From assembly GCF_900100115.1 (NCBI RefSeq), contig NZ_FNKL01000002.1:372001-436000 (forward strand): DNA of 64,000 bases. Direction: 5' to 3'. The translations under genes and the position numbers were made by a program. The notes beneath the pieces were generated by a model, which was not told the DNA's origin, did no database searches, and saw nothing but the letters and a program-made list of their open reading frames with translations. Below, one piece after another: positions 34,403 to 43,507 of this stretch; the first letter of the stretch is position 1, and each line of letters begins with the position of its first letter. Origin of the DNA: Chryseobacterium soldanellicola. GTDB taxonomy: Bacteria > Bacteroidota > Bacteroidia > Flavobacteriales > Weeksellaceae.

Positions 34403-35671
34403 ATGGAAACAAAAAAAGTAGCCATTGTAGGATCCAACAGAATCCCTTTTGCCAGAATGAATACAGCTTACACAGACAAAGGAAATCAGGATTTACTGCT
34501 TTCTGCGCTGGATGGTTTGATCAGTCGTTACAATCTTAAAGGAAAACTTCTCGGAGAAGTTGCCGGAGGAGCGACGATCAAACATATTTCTGAAAGCAAC
34601 CTCATCAGAGAAACCGTCATGAACACTTCCCTCGATCCAGGGACTCCTGCGTGCGACCTTCAGCAAGCCTGTGATACGGGAATTGAAGCGGCAGTATACA
34701 TTGCAAACAAAATTGCTTTAGGACAGATAGAAAGCGGAATTGCCTGCGGTGTTGAAGCCATGAGCAACATCCCTTTTGAATCTTCTCCAAGATTAAGAAA
34801 AGCTTTATTAAAAGCCAATAAAGAAAAATCAGCTTTTGGAAAACTCAAACAATTATTAGCTCCAAAACTGAAAGACTGGATGCCGATTCCTTACAAAGGT
34901 CAGGAACCCAAAACAGGTTTGGTAATGGGCGGCCATACAGAAATTACAGCAAAATATTATCAGATTTCCCGTGAAGATCAGGATGAATTAGCTTTTAAAA
35001 GTCATCAAAACATGGCAAAAGCTTATGATGAAGGATTTTTCGACGATATGATCACTCCGGCTTTTGGCTTAGACAAAGACAATAATCTTCGTCGTGATAC
35101 GAGTTTGGAAAAATTAGCTTCATTAAAACCTGCTTTTGATAAGCAAAACGGAACTTTAACAGCCGGAAATTCAACGCCTTTTACTGATGGAGCTTCCGCA
35201 GTTTTACTGGCAAGTGAAGAATGGGCAAAAGCGAATAATCTTCCGATTTTAGCATATATCACTTTTTCAGAAGTTGCAGGAATTGAATATGTAGAAAATA
35301 AACAAAACTTATTGCTCGCTCCCGTTTTTGCAACAGAAAGAATGCTTAAAAAAGCAGGAATGAATTTACAAGATTTTGATTATTATGAAATTCATGAAGC
35401 GTTTGCTGCACAAGTTTTAGCAACACTGAAAATCTGGGAAAATGATGATCTGGCCAGGAAATTCGGATTAGAAAAAGCATTAGGAAAAATCGATCGAAAT
35501 AAATTAAACGTAAAAGGCGGAAGTCTTGCCGTAGCACATCCATTTGCTGCAACAGGCGGAAGGATTATCGGAACTTTAGCCAAACTTTTAAACGAAAAAG
35601 GAAGCGGAAAAGGATTTATCTCAATTTGTGCCGCTCGCGGACAAGGTGTGACGATGATTTTAGAAAAATAA
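34403..35671 (+). CDS. Thiolase (acetyl-CoA acyltransferase)
   Basis: The 422-residue enzyme has the thiolase active-site pattern: nucleophile Cys 90 in LQQACDTGIEA, YYEIHEAFAAQ, GGSLAVAHPFAATGGR and the second Cys in CAARGQG. It cleaves 3-ketoacyl-CoA or condenses acyl-CoAs. The EIHEAFAAQ and AHPFAATGGR forms are closest to FadI-type thiolases. Its place under a TetR repressor with a KAS-like enzyme suggests a small lipid-modification or degradation operon. Confidence 0.9.
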   Translation: METKKVAIVGSNRIPFARMNTAYTDKGNQDLLLSALDGLISRYNLKGKLLGEVAGGATIKHISESNLIRETVMNTSLDPGTPACDLQQACDTGIEAAVYIANKIALGQIESGIACGVEAMSNIPFESSPRLRKALLKANKEKSAFGKLKQLLAPKLKDWMPIPYKGQEPKTGLVMGGHTEITAKYYQISREDQDELAFKSHQNMAKAYDEGFFDDMITPAFGLDKDNNLRRDTSLEKLASLKPAFDKQNGTLTAGNSTPFTDGASAVLLASEEWAKANNLPILAYITFSEVAGIEYVENKQNLLLAPVFATERMLKKAGMNLQDFDYYEIHEAFAAQVLATLKIWENDDLARKFGLEKALGKIDRNKLNVKGGSLAVAHPFAATGGRIIGTLAKLLNEKGSGKGFISICAARGQGVTMILEK

Positions 35672-35680
35672 AATTGTAAT

Positions 35681-36106
35681 ATGGATAGATTAGCACAATT
35701 AAAACAATTCATCGGAAAAGAATTTGATCAGTCGCCTTCACCTTTTATGAAATGGCTCAATCCAATCATCCTTTCCGTAGAAGAAGGGCAACTGGAATTT
35801 CAATATACAGTAAGACCCGAATGGCTAAACCCGGTCGGAAATCTTCATGGCGGAGTTACCGCAGCAATTATCGACGATGTTATCGGTGCAACTATGTTTT
35901 CTTTAAACGAAAATTCTTTCATAACGACCATTAATAATGTGATCGATTATTTTTCAGGTGCCAAAGAAAATGATAATATTGTAGCCGAAACTAAAATCAT
36001 TAAAAGAGGAAAGCAATTTGTAAACGCGCAATGCGAAATATGGAATGCAGATAAAACGCGCCTTATTGCAAGAGGAACCTCTAATTTATTTAAAATCAAT
36101 AACTAA
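35681..36106 (+). CDS. PaaI-type hotdog thioesterase
   Basis: The 141-residue protein has the hotdog motif NPVGNLHGGVTAAIIDDVIG, with the catalytic acid and Gly-rich turn typical of PaaI and YbgC-like acyl-CoA thioesterases. It starts 9 nt after the thiolase and ends 2 nt before the ketosynthase, so all are translated from one mRNA. Substrate is unknown. Confidence 0.88.
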   Translation: MDRLAQLKQFIGKEFDQSPSPFMKWLNPIILSVEEGQLEFQYTVRPEWLNPVGNLHGGVTAAIIDDVIGATMFSLNENSFITTINNVIDYFSGAKENDNIVAETKIIKRGKQFVNAQCEIWNADKTRLIARGTSNLFKINN

Positions 36107-36108
36107 GT

Positions 36109-37350
36109 ATGAAAAGAGTTGTCATTACAGGACTGGGTGCCGTAACCCCTTTGGGAAATAATGTTGAAGATTTCTGGGAAAACAGCATCAACGGAAAAAG
36201 CGGCGCAGGATTGATCACACAATTTAATGCAGAAAAATTTAAAGTACGTTTTGCCTGTGAAGTAAAAAATTGGGATCCTAAAGTCTATTTAACTCATACC
36301 GAAATAAAAAGAAGCGATCTTTTCACTCAATATGCACTTTATTCCTCTGCTGAAGCCATTCAGGATTCCGGACTGGAACTGGAAAATATGGATCCGTTTG
36401 ACACAGGAGTAATTTGGGGAACAGGCCAAGGCGGGATGTTGACTTTTGAAAATGAAGTAACTGAATTCGCCAAAGGTGACGGAACACCGCGTTTTAACCC
36501 TTTCTTTGTGCCAAAATTCATAGCGAATATGGCTTCGGGAATGATTTCCATGAAATATGGTCTTCAGGGAATTAATTATACAACAGTTTCTGCGTGCGCA
36601 ACAGGAAATACAGCTTTGATGGATGCATTCAATTACATTCGTCTCGGAAAGGCTAAAGTGATTATCAGCGGCGGTTCAGAAGCTGCTGTAACTCCTGCTT
36701 CAGTCGGCGGATTTTCGGTTATGAAAGCAATGTCAACAAGAAATGACGATTTTGCAACAGCCAGCAGACCTTACGACATCGACAGAGATGGTTTTGTGAT
36801 CGGGGAAGGTGCCGGAGCTCTTGTTCTAGAAGAATATGAGCATGCAAAAGCCCGTGGTGCAAAAATCTACGCAGAATTGGTCGGGGCCGCAATGACAGCC
36901 GATGCCTATCACATGACAGCACCTCACCCTGAAGGAGTTGGCGCAATAAAAGCCATGCAGTTGGCTCTTGAAGAAGCGGGTGTAAATACAGATGATATTG
37001 ATTACATTAATCCGCACGCAACTTCTACTCCGCTTGGAGATTTGGTTGAATTAAAAGCGATCAATAAATTATTTAAAGGAAGCAAAAACCTTGATATCAG
37101 TGCTACAAAATCAATGACAGGGCATTTGTTGGGAGCTGCCGGAGCTGCGGAAGCAATTCTTTCGATAAAAGCAATTCAAAACGGGATTATTCCACCGACA
37201 ATTAACCTTCATACGATTGATCATAATATTCCGAATGATATCAATATTGTTTTCGGTGAAGCGAAAGAAAAGGATATTACCTATGCTTTAAGTAATGCTT
37301 TCGGTTTTGGAGGGCATAATGCGACTTTGATTTTTAAGAAGTTTTCTTAA
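36109..37350 (+). CDS. Beta-ketoacyl-ACP synthase II-like enzyme
   Basis: The 413-residue condensing enzyme has the Cys-His-His triad of KAS I/II: Cys 163 in TVSACATGN, His in NPHATSTPLGD and His in SMTGHLLGAAG, followed by GFGGHNATL. It elongates acyl chains on ACP. The family symbol fabF is avoided because this copy is in a TetR operon with a thiolase and thioesterase, not in a fatty-acid core cluster, so it may serve a special lipid. Confidence 0.9.
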   Translation: MKRVVITGLGAVTPLGNNVEDFWENSINGKSGAGLITQFNAEKFKVRFACEVKNWDPKVYLTHTEIKRSDLFTQYALYSSAEAIQDSGLELENMDPFDTGVIWGTGQGGMLTFENEVTEFAKGDGTPRFNPFFVPKFIANMASGMISMKYGLQGINYTTVSACATGNTALMDAFNYIRLGKAKVIISGGSEAAVTPASVGGFSVMKAMSTRNDDFATASRPYDIDRDGFVIGEGAGALVLEEYEHAKARGAKIYAELVGAAMTADAYHMTAPHPEGVGAIKAMQLALEEAGVNTDDIDYINPHATSTPLGDLVELKAINKLFKGSKNLDISATKSMTGHLLGAAGAAEAILSIKAIQNGIIPPTINLHTIDHNIPNDINIVFGEAKEKDITYALSNAFGFGGHNATLIFKKFS

Positions 37351-37418
37351 TTATAATTCAGATTAGATTTGTCTAGATTCCTACGGAATGACTATGTTTA
37401 AAATTTAATGCAAAATAA

Positions 37419-37447
37419 AAAAGCAGTCAGAATTTGGCTGCTTTTTT
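37419..37447 (+). terminator. Terminator of the TetR operon
   Basis: AAAAGCAG (37419-37426) and CTGCTTTT (37438-37445) form an 8-bp stem followed by T. Confidence 0.8.
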
Positions 37448-37497
37448 ACTTTATAATCAATTTAATTCTAATAAAAATAAATCCGGAATCATCTTTT

Positions 37498-37878
37498 CTA
37501 CTGCAAATCCGGAATAAAAAAACTCTCAGCGCTCCCATCAATTGGAATATAAAGCCTCTCCCATTTTTCGCCTTCTGTTATTTCCCAACTGTGTCCTTTT
37601 CCTTCTACATCTTCCGCCAAGAGTATTATTCCAGGTTCTATAAGAAATGTTTCACCATTGCTTACTTTAAATTTGATTTTTCCTTTTATTGTCACCACAT
37701 ATTGCCTTCTTGGAGCCGGATGTGTTACTTTTTCCCAATCTTCAGTTTTATTGCTGATCCAGAAAGTGGTGGTGTTCATCCGTTGTAAAGCAGGAATTTT
37801 TCCTCTTTCAAACGTACTTGTCCCGTCGGTATTATTCATTAGCCTTATGGCAGAAATAAATTCCGAAGTATCTTCCAT
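37498..37878 (-). CDS. Cupin-like protein
   Basis: The 126-residue cytoplasmic protein has a cupin-like core: APRRQYVVTIKGKIKFKVSNG then EPGIILLAEDVEGKGHSWEI. The second motif keeps a His, but the usual metal-binding set is incomplete. A binding or sensor role is possible. It lies 5 nt downstream of the L,D-transpeptidase gene on the same strand. Function unknown. Confidence 0.7.
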   Translation of the reverse strand: MEDTSEFISAIRLMNNTDGTSTFERGKIPALQRMNTTTFWISNKTEDWEKVTHPAPRRQYVVTIKGKIKFKVSNGETFLIEPGIILLAEDVEGKGHSWEITEGEKWERLYIPIDGSAESFFIPDLQ

Positions 37879-37883
37879 TTAGA

Positions 37884-38642
37884 TTAAGATTTTAACCATT
37901 CCGATTTGGAAAGGTAATTTTGATCAGGATAATAAATAAAAAGGCAGTTTCTTCCTTTTATAGTATTAATGATCGGTTGCGTCAAATCTTTTGGAATGGC
38001 AGGGCAGCCCCAGCTTCTTCCTATTCTTTTGTGCATAGCAGCAAATTCTTCACTTACATAATCTGCTCCATGCATCACAACTGCTCTTTTGTAGGCGGCA
38101 TCATTAAATCCTTTATCCATTCCCAACAGTCTTAAAGAATATCCGTTGTCACCGTCGTACGTTGCATCTGTAATATAAAAACCCAAACTGCTTTGAAGCG
38201 AGCTTTCAGTATTTGAAAAATTGGTAGCAAATTCTTCTCCTGTATTTTTCCCGTGAGCAACTAACGAGTTGAACAACACTTTCTTTTCCTCAGTATCAAT
38301 TACCCAAAGTCTTTTTGTATTCGAAGACATAGAAAAATCGCATACAGTCAGTAAATGCGACTCTTTATTAATCAAACCAGCTTTCTTTAAATTCTCAAAA
38401 CCTGTTAAAGCTTTAAAGAAAACTTCTTCGTTAAGTTCATGTCCCGGTTCAAATGATATCGACTTGTATAATTCTTCTGATGAAGATTCAGCAGTTGCAG
38501 CCTTCTCAGATTTGGTGTCAGCCAGTCTTTCAATCTTTTTTGTGTTGCTATTTTCCTTCTTTACACTCCCCTTTTCCGGAGACATATAAAATGAAGTGGT
38601 AACCAAATACACAACACCTAATAAGCTATATAATCCTTTCAT
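37884..38642 (-). CDS. Exported L,D-transpeptidase catalytic-domain protein
   Basis: The 252-residue protein has an N-terminal signal or anchor, a charged Lys/Glu/Ser stretch (about 20-60) and a YkuD_2-type domain. The active site is VVMHGADYVSEEF with HKRIGRSWGCPAI (His and nucleophile Cys 213). Such enzymes crosslink peptidoglycan or attach proteins to it. It has its own promoter and a cupin-like gene follows. Confidence 0.85.
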   Translation of the reverse strand: MKGLYSLLGVVYLVTTSFYMSPEKGSVKKENSNTKKIERLADTKSEKAATAESSSEELYKSISFEPGHELNEEVFFKALTGFENLKKAGLINKESHLLTVCDFSMSSNTKRLWVIDTEEKKVLFNSLVAHGKNTGEEFATNFSNTESSLQSSLGFYITDATYDGDNGYSLRLLGMDKGFNDAAYKRAVVMHGADYVSEEFAAMHKRIGRSWGCPAIPKDLTQPIINTIKGRNCLFIYYPDQNYLSKSEWLKS

Positions 38643-38672
38643 TCAATATTATGTTAAATCCAATTCAGTCAG

Positions 38673-38680
38673 CAAATGTA
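38673..38680 (-). promoter_or_regulatory. -7 box of the L,D-transpeptidase gene
   Basis: On the minus strand this reads TACATTTG. A TTG lies 22 nt further upstream (38703-38705). Confidence 0.5.
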
Positions 38681-38770
38681 TAAAAACATACTTATTGAAC
38701 GCCAATAACTCTAAAAAGTTTAACTCAATTTAAGAAACTTTAACTTCCTGATTATGTGAATAAAAACAGC

Positions 38771-39295
38771 TTATTTCTGCGAATCCGGAACAAATTCCAG
38801 GCTTATAGAATTCATGCAATAGCGCAGTCCTGTAGGCTTCGGACCATCATCAAAAACGTGTCCCAAATGCGAATCACATCTCTTGCAAAGCACCTCTACC
38901 CGTTCCATTCCGTAGGTTGAATCTTTTTTATAATAGACTCCATCTTTGTCAGCTTCAAAAAAACTTGGCCATCCGCAACTGCTCGAAAATTTTGATGTAG
39001 AACGGAACAAATGATGCCCGCAAACCGCACAATAATAATCTCCGATTTCGTCAAATTCATTGTATTTTCCGGTAAAAGCTCTTTCTGTTGCCGCTTCTCT
39101 TGCAACGGCATATAAATCCGGGGCAAGGATTTTTCTCCATTCATCATTGGAAATATCCAGCTTTGTAGCCGCCGTTCTTGAATAGTATGGATTGTTTTTT
39201 GCTTCGTTTTCCATAGAAGTTGTTTTGATAGGTTGATGATTCTGCGTACATGATTGCAGAAAAGTGAATAATACTATTGAAATTAGAAATTTCAT
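38771..39295 (-). CDS. msrB: Peptide-methionine (R)-S-oxide reductase, lipoprotein form
   Basis: The 174-residue enzyme repairs oxidised methionine. It carries a lipobox (FLQSC, Cys 16), so it acts outside the cytoplasm. Zinc is held by CAVCGHHLF and CKRCDSHLGH. The catalytic Cys is in GLRYCMNSISLEF. SCGWPSFF is also typical. The gene is divergent from the DUF445 gene across only 26 nt, with a shared palindromic promoter region. Confidence 0.93.
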   Translation of the reverse strand: MKFLISIVLFTFLQSCTQNHQPIKTTSMENEAKNNPYYSRTAATKLDISNDEWRKILAPDLYAVAREAATERAFTGKYNEFDEIGDYYCAVCGHHLFRSTSKFSSSCGWPSFFEADKDGVYYKKDSTYGMERVEVLCKRCDSHLGHVFDDGPKPTGLRYCMNSISLEFVPDSQK

Positions 39296-39299
39296 TAAC

Positions 39300-39316
39300 C
39301 AAATTTACTAAATTTG
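39300..39316. promoter_or_regulatory. Palindromic divergent promoter of msrB and the DUF445 gene
   Basis: CAAATTTACTAAATTTG is a perfect 17-nt palindrome. Read rightward it ends in TAAATTTG (39309-39316), 5 nt before the DUF445 ATG. Read leftward it ends in TAAATTTG (39300-39307), 4 nt before the msrB ATG. Both transcripts would be leaderless. Confidence 0.65.
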
Positions 39317-39321
39317 AGAAT

Positions 39322-40566
39322 ATGAATGATGAAGCAAAAAGAAAACAGCTAAGAAAATATAAAGCATTTGCCACCGGATTATTTGTGCTGATGGCAGTTG
39401 TATTTATTATCACCTCAATGTTGCAGAAAACCAATGATTCTCATTGGATCGGTTACGTTCGCGCTTTCTCGGAAGCAGCGATGGTAGGTGCTTTGGCAGA
39501 CTGGTTTGCGGTGACTGCTTTGTTCCGTCATCCGCTTGGATTGCCGATTCCGCATACGAATCTTATTGAAAACAGCAAACAAAGGCTGGGAGATAATCTG
39601 GGAAGTTTTGTGGTCAGTAATTTTCTTTCACCACAAAATATCCGGCCGTATATTCAGAAAATTAAAATTTCGAATTTTGTCGGAGAATGGCTTGGTAAAG
39701 AGAAAAATCAGGAAGTTTTAATTAAAAATCTTTCGGATATTGTTTTAGATATTTTAAATAAACTCGATGATTCTGAAGTCAGTCAATTTATCAGTAAAAA
39801 AGTCTCGGAAATGACCGATAATATTAAATTGAATGCTCTTCTTGGAAACGGAATCAATTATCTTTTAGACAAAAAAGATCATCAGAAAATCATCACCAAT
39901 CTTTCTAAACAAATTAAAGATTATATTATTGAAAATGACGAAATGATTCAGGATAGGGTGAAAAAAGGTAGTTATTCTTTCATTCCGTCGTTTGTGGATA
40001 ATAAAATTGCTGAAAAAATTGCAAACGGACTTTCAGATTTTTTCAAAGAAGTTGAAGAAGATCCGGAACATGAGATCAGAGGTTTGATTACAAAAAGAAT
40101 CTATGAATTTTCAACTGAGCTTAAAGATGATCCAAAATGGGAAGACGAATTTAAAACCATTAAAAATGAGCTTCTTAAAAACGATAAATTGAATGAATAT
40201 TCTATCGATATCTGGATTTCCATTAAAAATACGTTGACAAAAGAACTTCAGGAAGATCAGTCTTTATTAAAAAATTATTTATCTAAAAACCTGAATGAAT
40301 TTTCACAAAATTTAAAAACTGACGAAAATCTTCAAAATAAAATCGATCATTGGGTTCGCGTAACGGCTTATAAATATATTCTTAAAAACACGCATCAATT
40401 CGGCAACCTCATCAGCTCAACCGTCGGAAACTGGCAGGGAAAAGAATTAAGCGAAAAACTGGAACTGGAAGTCGGAAAAGACCTCCAATTCATACGAGTC
40501 AACGGAACTTTGGTCGGCGGATTGGTCGGTTTGATCATCTACACGATTTCTCATTTCTTCCTCTGA
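39322..40566 (+). CDS. DUF445 family membrane protein
   Basis: The 414-residue protein has one hydrophobic segment near the N-terminus (about 14-33), the DUF445 motif SEAAMVGALADWFAVTALFRHPLG, a long charged helical middle and a C-terminal helix (TLVGGLVGLIIYTISHF). The layout matches DUF445 (YjiN-like) proteins of unknown function. I start it at 39322, not 15 codons earlier, because the -7 box overlaps the longer version. Confidence 0.88.
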   Translation: MNDEAKRKQLRKYKAFATGLFVLMAVVFIITSMLQKTNDSHWIGYVRAFSEAAMVGALADWFAVTALFRHPLGLPIPHTNLIENSKQRLGDNLGSFVVSNFLSPQNIRPYIQKIKISNFVGEWLGKEKNQEVLIKNLSDIVLDILNKLDDSEVSQFISKKVSEMTDNIKLNALLGNGINYLLDKKDHQKIITNLSKQIKDYIIENDEMIQDRVKKGSYSFIPSFVDNKIAEKIANGLSDFFKEVEEDPEHEIRGLITKRIYEFSTELKDDPKWEDEFKTIKNELLKNDKLNEYSIDIWISIKNTLTKELQEDQSLLKNYLSKNLNEFSQNLKTDENLQNKIDHWVRVTAYKYILKNTHQFGNLISSTVGNWQGKELSEKLELEVGKDLQFIRVNGTLVGGLVGLIIYTISHFFL

Positions 40567-40595
40567 AAAAACTAAAAAACTATTGTAACCAAACC

Positions 40596-41483
40596 ATGAA
40601 AAAACTCTTAACAGCATTTCTTTTGCTCCATTTTGTTTTTGCTTTCTGCCAGAAAGTTGAATTAAAAAAAGTAACGGATTCTTCTCAGATTTTCAAAGGA
40701 GAAATTGCCGGATCGCCCATTACCATTCAGTTATACTATGCCGGAATTCCGGATTGCAGCCTTTATCAATATTTTGTGGACGGCTGGTATTATTACGATA
40801 AGTATCAGAAAAAAATTCCGTTGACAGGCATTTATGATTACGGAAAATTATCTTTGTATAATTTTGGAAGCAAGCAAAAGCAGAATTCGAAAATTTTCAG
40901 AGAAAATATTACTTCGCCTCAAACCGTGGAAAAAACCCAGGAAATCGCAGAGAAATTAAATCCTAAAGAATCAATTGTATTTCAGCAGGATGACCTCAAA
41001 GGAAATCCTATTCTCGGAAATTTTTATTTCAATAAAAAAACGCTACCTGCAAAATTATTTACAGGAAATGATATGATTTATCGTTACAATAATTATCTGA
41101 TTTTGCCGAATAATAAAAAGATCAACACTTTTGACATTATCAATAAACATGGTGGAAATGAGCTTATTTCCTTCGCTTCGGGAGAAAAAGGGAATCGGGT
41201 TCTGCTGTATTTTGAGCATTCTTCCAATTTCAATGCCTGCGGAATGTGCGGCGCGAGTGAAGGTGAAAAAGGTTACAGAGTTTTGTATTTTACCAAAGAC
41301 TGGAATTACAAAAACTATGAAGAATTCCTTACAGAAAGCTGTCTTGACAATATTTATGACACGAAAGTCACAAAAAATAAAGAAACCAAAGTTTTAAAAT
41401 TTTATGTTCCCAAAAGCTCCAGCGTTCCGGCTCATACTTTAACGGTTGATGTAAAAAATGCTTCTGTCGTGAAAACAAAATAA
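40596..41483 (+). CDS. Exported hypothetical protein
   Basis: I do not recognise this 295-residue protein. It has a signal peptide (MKKLLTAFLLLHFVFAFCQ). The N-terminal half is Tyr-rich (YYAGIPDCSLYQYFVDGWYY), and a short Cys motif (NACGMCGASEG) lies near residue 215. It may be surface or periplasmic. It starts 29 nt after the DUF445 gene, so it may be co-transcribed. Confidence 0.75.
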   Translation: MKKLLTAFLLLHFVFAFCQKVELKKVTDSSQIFKGEIAGSPITIQLYYAGIPDCSLYQYFVDGWYYYDKYQKKIPLTGIYDYGKLSLYNFGSKQKQNSKIFRENITSPQTVEKTQEIAEKLNPKESIVFQQDDLKGNPILGNFYFNKKTLPAKLFTGNDMIYRYNNYLILPNNKKINTFDIINKHGGNELISFASGEKGNRVLLYFEHSSNFNACGMCGASEGEKGYRVLYFTKDWNYKNYEEFLTESCLDNIYDTKVTKNKETKVLKFYVPKSSSVPAHTLTVDVKNASVVKTK

Positions 41484-41508
41484 AAGAGAGCTATATTAAA
41501 CTCTCTTT
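41483..41508 (+). terminator. Terminator after the exported hypothetical gene
   Basis: AAAGAGAG (41483-41490) and CTCTCTTT (41501-41508) form an 8-bp stem. It lies between convergent genes and may work in both directions. Confidence 0.65.
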
Positions 41509-41524
41509 CTCTTATCTATATTTT

Positions 41525-42547
41525 TTATCTCGGCAATCTGCTCGCTCTTTTCAAAAGCTCTTGGTTGATTTCGTTGATCAATTCCGGACCTTCGTAGATA
41601 AATCCTGTGTATAATTGAATCAAACTTGCACCGGCATCCAGTTTTTCGATGGCATCTTTTGCAGTATGAATTCCTCCAACCCCGATAATCGGAAAAGCTC
41701 TGTTGCTTTTTTCAGAAAGAAAACGGATAACTTCTGTTGATCTTTTGGTTAAAGGTTTTCCGGAAAGCCCACCCATTTCAGATTTATTTTTTGAATTTAA
41801 TCCTTCTCTTGAAAGTGTCGTGTTTGTAGCGATTACGCCCGCGATTTTTGTCTCTTTTACAATATCTATGATGTCTAAAAGCTGATCATCAGACAAATCC
41901 GGAGCAATTTTCAATAAAATAGGCTTTGGATTTGCTTTCTCTGTGTTCATTTGCTGTAAAGTTCCCAAAAGCTGAGTTAAAGGTTCTTTATCCTGCAATT
42001 CTCGAAGATTTGGAGTGTTTGGCGAGCTCACATTTACGACAAAATAATCTACGTAAGGAAATAATTTTTCGAAACAAATTTTGTAGTCGTTTACCGCTTC
42101 TTCATTAGGCGTTACTTTATTTTTTCCGATGTTTCCACCGATAAGAACGTTTTTATTTTTCTTTAATCTTTCAACGGCCGCGTCTACGCCTTCATTATTA
42201 AAGCCCATTCTGTTAATAATTGCAGAATCTTCTTTTAAACGGAAAAGTCTTGTTTTTTCGTTCCCAGGCTGGCCTTTTGGCGTTAAAGTTCCGATTTCTA
42301 CAAATCCGAAACCTAAATTAGAAAGCTCTTCAAAAAGCACTGCATTTTTATCAAAACCCGCAGCAAGACCCACAGGATTTTTAAATTTCAACCCAAAAAC
42401 TTCTCTCTCAAGTCTTTTATCTACAATGGGTTTTGGAAGAAAAAGCTTCGTTAAAAAAGGGAAATTTTTAAGCATCGAAAAAGTAAAATAATGAACTTCT
42501 TCTGGATCAAATTTAAAAAGGATCGGGCGAATAAGCGATTTGTACAT
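41525..42547 (-). CDS. pyrD: Dihydroorotate dehydrogenase (quinone), class 2
   Basis: The 340-residue membrane-associated flavoenzyme oxidises dihydroorotate in pyrimidine synthesis and passes electrons to quinone. It has an N-terminal helical membrane-contact part, [27 protein letters not shown], the [14 protein letters not shown] active-site loop and [15 protein letters not shown]. These match class 2 enzymes. Confidence 0.95.
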   Translation of the reverse strand: MYKSLIRPILFKFDPEEVHYFTFSMLKNFPFLTKLFLPKPIVDKRLEREVFGLKFKNPVGLAAGFDKNAVLFEELSNLGFGFVEIGTLTPKGQPGNEKTRLFRLKEDSAIINRMGFNNEGVDAAVERLKKNKNVLIGGNIGKNKVTPNEEAVNDYKICFEKLFPYVDYFVVNVSSPNTPNLRELQDKEPLTQLLGTLQQMNTEKANPKPILLKIAPDLSDDQLLDIIDIVKETKIAGVIATNTTLSREGLNSKNKSEMGGLSGKPLTKRSTEVIRFLSEKSNRAFPIIGVGGIHTAKDAIEKLDAGASLIQLYTGFIYEGPELINEINQELLKRASRLPR

Positions 42548-42562
42548 TGAAAAAAAGTTTCA

Positions 42563-42570
42563 CAAAAATA
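42563..42570 (-). promoter_or_regulatory. -7 box of pyrD
   Basis: On the minus strand this reads TATTTTTG, 15 nt upstream of the pyrD start. Confidence 0.45.
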
Positions 42571-42632
42571 CTTATTTTAAAATTAATCTTTGATCAACAC
42601 ATTATATTTTTTTGATAACAAATATCCCCGAA

Positions 42633-42711
42633 TGTCATCCTGGAAGGATCCAGATACGAATCTTTCCAAATTAACTTCTAATAACTTTGCTGAAATCCTT
42701 TCAGGATGACA
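42633..42711. repeat. Intergenic 17-bp inverted repeat
   Basis: TGTCATCCTGGAAGGAT (42633-42649) and ATCCTTTCAGGATGACA (42695-42711) match as an inverted repeat with one mismatch, across 45 nt. It lies between pyrD and the pseudouridine synthase gene and looks like a dispersed extragenic element. Confidence 0.65.
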
Positions 42712-42735
42712 AACTTTATGGTAAAAATGTAAAAA

Positions 42736-43431
42736 CTACGAATACGAAGTCAAATCGAAATTCAAAATATCCCCTACTCTCTTGAATTCATCATCTATAG
42801 CAGCATTTACCGTAATTCTTTCGTTAGAAACAGGATGATTAAAAATCAATTGATGAGCGTGAAGTGTCATTTTGTTGATCTCAAATGTTTCCAGCCACAA
42901 TTTATTCTGTTTATTGCAACCGTGTTTGCGGCAGCCTAAAATCGGATGTAAAATATGCTTAAAATGTTTTCTCAGCTGATGAAATCTTCCCGTTTCCGGG
43001 ATAGCTTCAACCAAGCAGTATCTTGAAGTCTGATGTTTTAAAAAAGGTAAATCTATTTCCGAAGTCTGCAAACGATGATAATAGGTAATGGCGTTTTGTT
43101 TGACCTCATCTTCGTTAATTAAATCATAATCGATCGTTTCTTCTTCTTTCGTCCAGCCACGAAGAATGGCAATGTATTTCTTTTCTACTTCTCGTGATGC
43201 AAACTGATCGCTCATACTTCTTAAGGTTTCTTTATCTAAAGTGAACAGCAAAACACCCGACGTTTTTCGGTCTAAACGATGCACAGGATAAACTTTTTGC
43301 CCGATCTGTTTTTTCAACTCCTGAATGGCATACGTATCTGCTGCTCCGGAATAAAAAGATTTATGAACCAATAATCCGCTTGGCTTGTTGATGGCAATGA
43401 GATGTTCGTCGCAATAAAGAATTTCTAACAT
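42736..43431 (-). CDS. RluA-family pseudouridine synthase (TruC-like)
   Basis: The 231-residue enzyme converts uridine to pseudouridine in RNA. The catalytic Asp is in PVHRLDRKTSGVLLF, and GRFHQLRKHFKHILHPILG follows. It has no N-terminal S4 domain. Compact length and the motif set suit TruC (tRNA U65) or a related enzyme; the exact target is not certain. A -7 box ends 4 nt before the ATG. Confidence 0.88.
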   Translation of the reverse strand: MLEILYCDEHLIAINKPSGLLVHKSFYSGAADTYAIQELKKQIGQKVYPVHRLDRKTSGVLLFTLDKETLRSMSDQFASREVEKKYIAILRGWTKEEETIDYDLINEDEVKQNAITYYHRLQTSEIDLPFLKHQTSRYCLVEAIPETGRFHQLRKHFKHILHPILGCRKHGCNKQNKLWLETFEINKMTLHAHQLIFNHPVSNERITVNAAIDDEFKRVGDILNFDLTSYS

Positions 43432-43435
43432 GGGA

Positions 43436-43443
43436 CAAAAGTA
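43436..43443 (-). promoter_or_regulatory. -7 box of the pseudouridine synthase gene
   Basis: On the minus strand this reads TACTTTTG and lies 4 nt from the start codon, suggesting a leaderless mRNA. Confidence 0.5.
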
Positions 43444-43507
43444 GAGGTTTTCGATTTATTTACTCCTAAACACATTGAAAATCCTGCAGCAAGCTTTAAA
43501 ATTCACA

